Source of the DNA: Utricularia gibba
Lineage: Eukaryota; Streptophyta; Magnoliopsida; Lamiales; Lentibulariaceae
Length of the DNA: 64,000 nt
Reading direction: 5' to 3'
Assembly: GCA_002189035.1 (NCBI GenBank)
Contig: NEEC01000015.1
Location: 2,418,001-2,482,000, forward strand
Shown here: positions 56,880 to 64,000 of the stretch, piece by piece
Position numbering within the stretch: position 1 is the stretch's first letter
How the letters are laid out: every line of letters starts with the position of its first letter
The notes under the pieces: model-generated
Seen by the model: the letters and a program-made list of their open reading frames with translations, nothing else
The model's database searches: none
What the model was told of the DNA's origin: nothing
Made by a program: the position numbers and the translations under genes

Positions 56880-57438
56880 ATGCACAGTCAGTCACTAAAC
56901 CAGTGGCTGTTTTCTCTGAAGTAGAAAACAAGCATGGGAAGTGGAGGAGAGGAGATTATGGTGTAGGAGAGCGATATAGCCATTGGAGCTTCTTAAATGT
57001 GGTGTTGGTGTTTGCAAACTACTTTTTATTTATGTATGATGCTTTTATTCATGAGCCTGCAAATTGTTAGAACATAGCATCTTCCTCAGTTGGAAGATCT
57101 CTTATCAAGGGATGTTTGGTGCATTGCTGTTTGGTTGGCTTTATACCTGAATTCAAATATTTAGAACTGGGAGACAAGAGACACGCTGGTTCAGAATTCA
57201 CATTCCTTGATCTCTCTGTCTCTCTGTTTTTTTCTCTAAATATTTCTATAATATGACTCAGAATTCAGATAATTCTGAGAATATTTTAACTATTATTATT
57301 TGTTTTCTCGATAAAGAAATAAAGAATTTCTCTGTACGCATTCTCGGCAGTGCTGTACTCCTCACTGCCTGCGCCGGGTTGCTCTCAGCCCTAAATTCTC
57401 TCCGTCGGGGTTCTCGTTGAAGCTCCTGCATCGGCGCC
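56880..57438. other. RABE1 3' UTR and ADF promoter
   Basis: The left part is the RABE1 3' UTR. 57225-57320 is AT-rich and TCTC-rich. Nothing coding seen. Confidence 0.55.
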
Positions 57439-58520
57439 ATGGTAATATTTTCTTCTCCGCTTCACCCTTCTCTTGGTGTCAAGCCTCTGTAAGCAGTATT
57501 GAACGAAGTTGATCTTTTTGCGTCTGGAATTTTTTTTCTTTTTCTTTTAATTTGTATGCCCAGTGTTGAAAGTGGCAATCATTTTCTGCATCGGCAACTG
57601 GACCTCGATTTCTTGTTTTCGAAATTTTGCGTTACGAAAAAAAAAAAAGAATTATTTTTGGCCTGATCCACTTAGCAACACTTGCTGCTCCGCTGCCACC
57701 ATTCATGTCTAGTCTTGGTGATCGACTACATGGTGGACTGGATCTGGGGCGTGAATTTTGAAGTGGAGCTTGATGTTTTCTGGATTTTTTTCCCCGGAAA
57801 TATGATGCTGTAAATGCTTCTTGCTCACATAGGATATTTGTCTACGGGATTTGTAATATTGTTGTGGATTACGTCTATGCCAATTATTATCACCATAGCA
57901 TTTTTCGGTAGATTTCTTCTGTTGCCTTCATTTTGGTGATTGATGTTTTCTTACATTAGCATGGAGTTTTCGCCGTCTTTATTCTTGAATTGCTTTTTTT
58001 TTTTTCCTTCAGGCGAATGCGGCTTCTGGAATGGCGGTTCACGATGATTGCAAACTGAAGTTTTTGGAGTTGAAAGCCAAACGCACACATCGCTTCATTG
58101 TCTTCAAGATAGACGAGAAGCAAAAGCAGGTTATGGTGGAAAAGCTTGGTGTGCCCAGTGAGACATATGAAAGCTTTGCTGCAAGCTTGCCTGCCGAGGA
58201 GTGCAGATACGCTGTTTATGATTTCGAGTTCTTGACTGAAGGGAATGTTCCAAAGAGCAGGATCTTCTTCATCGCATGGTTATTCCCACTCTCTGATTCC
58301 AGTTTTTTGACATTAATCGGATTATTCAGCCTGTTATCAGACCACATGCTAATCATTCGTTGCTCTTAGGTCCCCTGACACTGCCAGAGTGAGGAACAAA
58401 ATGATCTACGCGAGCTCAAAGGATAGGTTCAAGAGGGAATTAGATGGCATTCAGATTGAGCTACAAGCCACCGACCCGACTGAGATGGCTCTTGAAGTTC
58501 TCCAGAGTCGTGCCAACTAA
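57439..58520 (+). CDS. ADF: Actin-depolymerizing factor (ADF/cofilin)
   Basis: Cytoplasmic and nuclear protein that severs and depolymerises actin filaments. Three exons: 57439-57441 (only the ATG), 58013-58278 and 58370-58520, total 139 residues. The ATG-only first exon is typical of plant ADF genes. The protein begins [28 protein letters not shown] keeps the regulatory N-terminal Ser/Met region. Actin-binding helix [20 protein letters not shown] is split by intron 2; it ends [12 protein letters not shown]. Intron 2 falls within the Trp codon, as in other plant ADFs. Confidence 0.95.
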
Positions 58521-59011
58521 CTAGATCACTCTAAGTGATCTAGCAGAATGTCATTCCCTCTTCGCGCATCCTGGCATATAAATTGGTCTTCCCTTTCGAT
58601 TCTCGGCTTTAAATACTTTCATTTTGCCTATGCATTGTGTTGGCTGGATCACCATCTTGTAATGCTTGCTATAATATCAAGAATGCATTCTGGGATCTCT
58701 TGCTCGGCTCAGTCGACAACAAATCTAAATGTTGCATGTAGAAGTGGTTACCCATAGAGAATATTAATAGAACGAGCTGCTTCATATGTCCCATTCCCAT
58801 TTGCTACAAAGATGTTGAATTACCAACTTCACATTTTCCCCAAATGAAACAGAGAGCGGAGCCAAGAAGAATCTTGGACAATAAAGCGATAAAATGGAGG
58901 GGAGATTTTTTCCTCAGATTCAACCTGAACTGTGTGTAGATAATGCAACACATTGAAATTCATTCATGGTACAGGAAAGCTGAGATTGTGCTTGAAGCAG
59001 TTACCTTGCGC
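58521..59011. other. Convergent 3' region between ADF and the HSP20-like gene
   Basis: 3' UTRs of two convergent genes; no other feature. Confidence 0.6.
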
Positions 59012-60480
59012 TCACACAAACTCGTTTGGAGGGCAAAGGCACACAGTAACCTCATGCTCGTCCGGTCCAGCACGGTGTTTTGGAACTTTAATTTCAAGAA
59101 CCATTCCAGTTTTGTCGAAGCATGCTTCAAGCATGGCATCATCTGGGATCCGTGTAGGTAGTGGTATTTCTCTTTTGAATTCCCCCGATGGACAGTGCTC
59201 TGGAGCTGGATCCGTGAGTTTAAACGTTCTGTCTTTCCTCTGAATAAATGGCAAGCATCCGGTGCTCACAGATGAGATTTTAACCACACCATAGGTGAGG
59301 CTGTTCCACCAGTGGACCTTAACCTTCTCAGGATCAGAAAAAGGCAATGCCACAAGTATTAGGTATCCTTCCTCATCCTCATAGATAGTTTTGGCTCCTG
59401 TAACAGGACCATAAACATTTTTCATCACCCCGGAAAATTCACTAAGCCAAGGAGGCTCAACAGGATGGAACTCTGCTTCTTGAATGCTATCTGTGTTAGT
59501 GCAATCGTTATCAGTTCCTTGGAGAATAAATCCTTCCTCTTCTTATTACAAGCGGCAGAGATGTCCGGTAAATTGCCATTCACTGTCGCTAAATTTAAAC
59601 TTGACCCATTGAGCATCTTCTTGGAGGGGTGTTGCAAGTTACTCTTCACAGATGGAAATGCTCTATCGAGCTCAAAATCCGTATTCGGAAGATTTCTCCA
59701 TGAACTGAAGTCTTTTGCCTCTGGTGGAACACAGAAGTTGAGATCCCGGCCCGTCAACTCTATCCATTTCTTCTGGTCTTCTTCATCAACGCCTATAAGA
59801 TTCGGCAATGGGACAAGCTCTATACCATGTAAGCACTGAGGATTCGAGAGCCCTCTGTAATGCTTCCGCTGCATTTTATGGGATCTCACAAAACCTTTAT
59901 CGACAGTAAACGGAAAAGGCGGCTGACCTTGTCGAGAGTGCCCATTCATGTAACTTCTCAACTGCATCTTCCCAAGTGCATTCTCAGGCCTCTCCTTAAA
60001 AACCCACATGTACATATTCTCCATGTCATGCTGCACAATGAAGATATCTAGCTGAAGATCAGATTTTTCGAAACCACTGCAGCAATCCATGCCCGTGCTA
60101 CACTTGGATTTTTCCTTCAAAACGGGCTTGAAATAGAATTTGAAAAAGAACCATGCACCCCATACGCTGTCCAACCTCTTGGCGCACTTCTTCCCTGTTC
60201 TAGGCAGATCAATAAGTTTGGTATTATCAACAGTATCGTTGATTTGACTCCCAAGGTTAACTTCAAGCATGTCAAAATAATCATGGTTCCATGGAGGAGG
60301 TGGCGGACTCGGCTCCACAGACAATGGCAGGTTGATATCCGGTGGCCCGGGAAGAATAACCGGCCGATTCATGTCGCGTTCCACCTCCACATGAGATGCG
60401 GCAGCAATTGAATCCATGGATAAATACGTCGAGGGAGCAAAATTTTCGATGCTCAAATTGGTTAAAAAATCCTCACCCAT
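59012..60480 (-). CDS. HSP20-like (alpha-crystallin domain) protein, with a frame break
   Basis: Plant protein with a long N-terminal half and a divergent alpha-crystallin domain, like the HSP20-like chaperone superfamily proteins of Arabidopsis; its role is unknown. I prefer the ATG at 60478-60480 (MGEDFLTNLSIENFAPSTYL) over an in-frame one at 60561, because upstream residues look non-conserved. The N half includes PPPPPWNHDYFDMLEVNLGS and VFKERPENALGKMQLRSYM. After KRKDLFSKE the frame shifts near 59512-59518; adding one base restores TDNDCTNTDSIQEAEFHPVE and leads into SGVMKNVYGPVTGAKTIYED, EGYLILVALPF, FKREIPLPTRIPDDAMLEAC and TGMVLEIKVPKHR, the crystallin core. Stop at 59012. With the base added the length is 489 residues. 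Confidence 0.82.
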
Positions 60481-61916
60481 TTTCCAAAATCGGAACCCCA
60501 AATCCAACCCACACCAGAAACCCCACCCCGATAAATCACCTTCCCATTGAAATCCCTTCAAACTTTCGAAGACAAAATCCGTAAAGAATTTCGCCCATTC
60601 TGAAACACGCCCTATTCAGCGAGATCAACGAAGAACAAAAAAGAAATGAAACGGGTCAAGCATCGTTAAGCACGTACTCGGGAAAATACCACCAGACCGC
60701 GGTGCTGATCGGATGAGAGAAATCCCCTTCCCTTGGGAAGCTGCCTTGCAAGAAAAAAAAACAGCACAGTGGGTTTACCAGTGTAGAGATTAGAAATCGG
60801 AAATGAAACCGAGGACCAAACGGCGAGGCATTCCGTTAGAGAAACGTGGTAGATAACGGCGGCCAGATTTCCGTCTGGACCATACAAACGGCGAGAAACT
60901 CCATCCAATTAACCGGAGTTAAAAAAAGATACCCAGAAACAAGATCGGCGCCCCATCGGCCCAACAACACAACCAGGGCCCTTTGTCCCTATTTTATTTT
61001 GTCTATTTTCAATTTGTTTTCTTCCATTATAATCTACAAAAATAAAGCATATTCTTTCCTTTTATAAACTATTAAATATAAATCAAATACCAAATTATAA
61101 TTTAAATTTTTAATTTTTTTCAAATGATACTCATTTTCTGGTGTATAGTATTATTGAAGATAATTAGAAAATAATTATAGCATGTGCGCAATTTGTACAT
61201 GAAAGTCAAAATTAGGAAGTTTTAATGGTATTTTGTCACGTGTGGATTCTTTGCCCAAATCAATGAAATTATGGGGTTTGGGTAAGTGATGGCGATGATG
61301 CAAAACCTACACCAGGAGAAAAAGGAAAAGTCGAATATACCCTCTACAAGCATCTTTATCATATCACTTTTGGTTGCACTTCCATTTGCAGCAGTGAATC
61401 TCATGTTATAATGTAACACTCTCACCAAATATCATAAAGCCCTAATGAATATTGCACATTAGCTTTTAAGAAAAATCATTTATTATATAAAATTATTACC
61501 AATAATTGAACAATATTTGACGTCAATTATTTAATGAGCATGGGGCTCCTCCTCGTATAATTTGAGCACGGGCTTCACCGCGCCTCCGCCTCCTCCTCCT
61601 CCACTTCACCTGTCAATTCACTTTTTTGAAAGCGCTCCATCTTTCTGCTTCTTCTTCCTATCTTATCTTCCTTCGCAGGACAAAGGGAAGGGTTTTTTCT
61701 ATAGGGAGGGAGGTTCTTGTTGCGCCTGATATCTTTGAAGGCCTATTCCGTTTCACAGATTTTGGGAATCTGGTGAAAAATTACCCCAACTTGATTTTTG
61801 TGCGTCTGAGTTTGCAAGTGGTAATGTGGCAAAAAAGGGAAGTTGACCCTTTTTTTGGGATGGGATTGTAGTGCTTAAAGTAGTATTTTTGGGGGGAGAT
61901 TTTGGGTGGGCTAAAG
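60481..61916. other. Divergent spacer between the HSP20-like and membrane-protein genes
   Basis: The left part is the 5' region of the HSP20-like gene with no further supported ORF. 61000-61540 is AT-rich. A CTCCTCCTC-rich leader at 61585-61612 probably belongs to the 5' UTR of the next gene. Confidence 0.55.
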
Positions 61917-62654
61917 ATGGGTTCTTTGAGTGGATTAACGCTTGCTTTGAGCAGTTTCTGTGGTTTGATATTGTTGGGTGTTGTTCTGGGGGTTTGCTAT
62001 TTGTTTTGGTGGAAGATGAGATACGCAAACGGGAGCAGAGTTGTTGATGAGGATTGCAGTTTTCTGCTGTTCTGGAAAAAGCCCCTTGCTGCTGCTCCTT
62101 CGGTGGTGGTAAGGGAGGAGCAAGTTTCGGAGGAGGCTAGGGATTTGGAGAAGGCCGAAAGTAACAAAGTTTGGGAGAGCGATGAGAAATGCACTGAGGA
62201 AAGCGTGGAAATGGAGCTGAGAAGAATGCATCAGCTACTGGGGCCGCCGAGATTTCTGTTCCCGATCAAAGAAGAGAGCAGAGAGGATCTGGAATCCGAC
62301 CGTGGGACTGTGAAATCAAGGAGCAAGAGTCTGAGCGAAGGCTGCTTTTACAACATGGATGAGGATACATCTTCCTATTCATCGTTCAGGAGATCATTTG
62401 ATTCCTACAGCAACATGGGTGTGAATCCCCTGTTCGAGTCCATGTCAGCGGACGAAATCAACAGGCTGAGATCATCTCCTCCTCCGAAACTCAAGTTCTT
62501 GAGAGACGCAGAGGATAAGCTGATCAAAAAGACATTGATCCTGGAGTACGAGCAGAAGTTGAGAACCCAGAGCCAGAATCCTCAGCCCCAGATTTCAAGA
62601 CACGAGGTCATCCACAGCTCTCAGGTTCTCCCTCTCTCGTCTTCCCCGACATAA
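61917..62654 (+). CDS. Uncharacterised single-pass membrane protein
   Basis: No known function. The ATG at 61917 (not an in-frame upstream GTG) gives 245 residues. It starts with a hydrophobic segment, residues about 5-33, LTLALSSFCGLILLGVVLGV then CYLFWWK, followed by basic and then acidic regions. A Ser-rich part includes SDRGTVKSRSKSLSEGCFYN, and a segment SPPPKLKFLRDAEDKLIKKT near residues 195-215. The last third has KLRTQSQNPQPQISRHE. Single exon, plain organisation. By recall, similar small membrane proteins occur in other dicots; I cannot name a family. The protein is likely membrane-anchored with its Ser-rich tail in the cytosol (inference). Confidence 0.8.
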   Translation: MGSLSGLTLALSSFCGLILLGVVLGVCYLFWWKMRYANGSRVVDEDCSFLLFWKKPLAAAPSVVVREEQVSEEARDLEKAESNKVWESDEKCTEESVEMELRRMHQLLGPPRFLFPIKEESREDLESDRGTVKSRSKSLSEGCFYNMDEDTSSYSSFRRSFDSYSNMGVNPLFESMSADEINRLRSSPPPKLKFLRDAEDKLIKKTLILEYEQKLRTQSQNPQPQISRHEVIHSSQVLPLSSSPT

Positions 62655-64000
62655 CCTGTTGATTCAGAGGACGACAAATGGCGCTCCTACATCCACCCCC
62701 CAGCAGGCCCTTCAAGTTTACATTCTTTGAGGTGGAATCCCAACCCTTGTGTACGTTCCTGTTGGTTTGCAATCTGTACAGCAGTTTCCTTTTCGAAAAC
62801 CCCAACCAGAGCCTGCAAGTCAATCCAAATGGGACTAGAAAGGGAAAGGGAAACAAAGCCATTCAATTCGAAAAAAAAAAAAAACATTTCCCCCCATTTT
62901 CTTTAATCATCCGCCTCGGAGCACGGCATGATTGGTGATTGACGATTTCGTTTGTAGGTTTATATGGAGGTTTATGATGGGATTTAAAGATTTAATCTTG
63001 TTTAAAAAATAAGTTATAAATAAATTAAATTTTATCCATTTCCTTTATATAAACATGATACGAATAAAAATAAATCGAAATAGATATTTGATATATTAAT
63101 TTAATTATTTAAATATTCGTATATTGATAGCAATATATATTTAATAAATGAACGAGATATTTATTTTAACTCAACTTGTATGTGAGTTTCCAACCTAATT
63201 CATAAAATATCTACTTTAAACACATATATTCAGAATTTATCAATCTTAACCACATAATATGTATTTAAATAAATACATATAGCTCTAGGATATTATTAAT
63301 TATAATATCCTATCAAACTCACCTAAGCTAGAATTTCTTTTTCCATATTTTTAAAATTATAATTTATTTGGAGTTATTACAGGTCGATAGTGATACTCTT
63401 GATATAGATAATTAAACATGGAAGTCGTACCATTTGTGATGGTGGGGGATGAGGGGTTGGAGTCAAGTGATGGTGGCACGTCACGTAGCGGTCTAGTCGG
63501 GAATCATGTACAAAATACATGGCACGCGTGACACACGTTACTAAAAGAGACATGGGGGCGGGGGGAATCTGATAATGTTGGAGTGGGGCAAAAAGGGGAA
63601 AGCATAATTGATTGATTATTGGCGCTATTATTCAAACTCATAACGGCGTCGTTTAATGCGGGTACGCCCCTCCACTTATGGATCCACTCATTTTTTTACT
63701 GCTCTGTGTTTTTTTACCGTGCCTTTCACCACGGGGGATGGGGTGTCAAGATGAGTGCGATTAATTACCATGCTTTATTTACCTGCTTGTGCCGGGGAGT
63801 GAAAATAAGTAGGTTAATTGATGTCAAGACAATTTTGTTTTTTTTTTGGGAGGATAACGTTGACGGTAACGTTGACTTTGTGACGAGTAGGCAGCGGACC
63901 AAGACATTTCTCCGTCAATCAGTGTGGTCAATGGGGGAGGCGCTGGGTCCGATGCCAAGCAAGTGGATTGGGAGTGAAGCCTAATGCGATGTTGAAGTAG
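62655..64000. other. 3' UTR and AT-rich spacer
   Basis: The proximal 250 bases are probably the 3' UTR. 62990-63400 is very AT-rich. 63450-63990 is more GC-balanced with short open frames only. No gene seen. Confidence 0.55.

Overview
The window is nuclear DNA from a flowering plant, almost certainly a eudicot. It has intron-rich genes with GT-AG introns, AT-rich spacers and plant-specific families (Dof, WOX, SIZ1, KCS, EXO70, RABE). There is no operon layout, CRISPR array or phage-like block. I recognise about 18 protein genes, two decayed pseudogenes and one doubtful small gene. The species is not identifiable from sequence alone.

Layout. 0.4-6.4 kb (-): SIZ1-type SUMO E3 ligase. 7.8-8.4 kb (-): broken CDC6-like pseudogene. 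10-10.6 kb (-): Dof transcription factor. 12.8-14.4 kb (-): ascorbate peroxidase. 15-20.4 kb (-): NSF ATPase. 21-26.5 kb (+): NOT4-like RING/RRM protein. 27.7-28 kb (-): doubtful small gene. 29-29.7 kb (+): WOX3-like homeobox. 31.3-31.6 kb (+): histone H4. 31.9-33.7 kb (-): NUDT9-like Nudix protein. 34-38.4 kb (-): ER-type Ca2+-ATPase. 40.5-41.9 kb (-): 3-ketoacyl-CoA synthase. 43.7-45 kb (+): PCNA. 45.4-48.2 kb (-): ENO3-type enolase. 48.6-50.5 kb (-): EXO70. 52.8-53.1 kb (-): P450 pseudogene. 53.6-54.4 kb (+): ribosomal protein uS8. 55.1-56.9 kb (+): RABE1/Rab8 GTPase. 57.4-58.5 kb (+): actin-depolymerizing factor. 59-60.5 kb (-): HSP20-like protein. 61.9-62.7 kb (+): uncharacterised membrane protein.

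The genes are mostly unrelated housekeeping or developmental loci. Several fall into loose themes by chance: secretion (NSF, EXO70, RABE1, ADF), DNA replication and chromatin (PCNA, H4, the dead CDC6 copy) and SUMO or mRNA regulation (SIZ1, NOT4).

Two results stand out. First, six otherwise conserved genes carry seven single-base frame breaks. Six look like one missing base and one like an extra base, and most lie in runs of 3-4 identical bases. This suggests uncorrected sequencing errors more than real pseudogenes. Second, the ENO3-type enolase keeps the metal ligands I could check but has lost several catalytic or substrate-contacting residues, so it may be a pseudoenzyme. I found no evidence for a wholly new multi-gene system.
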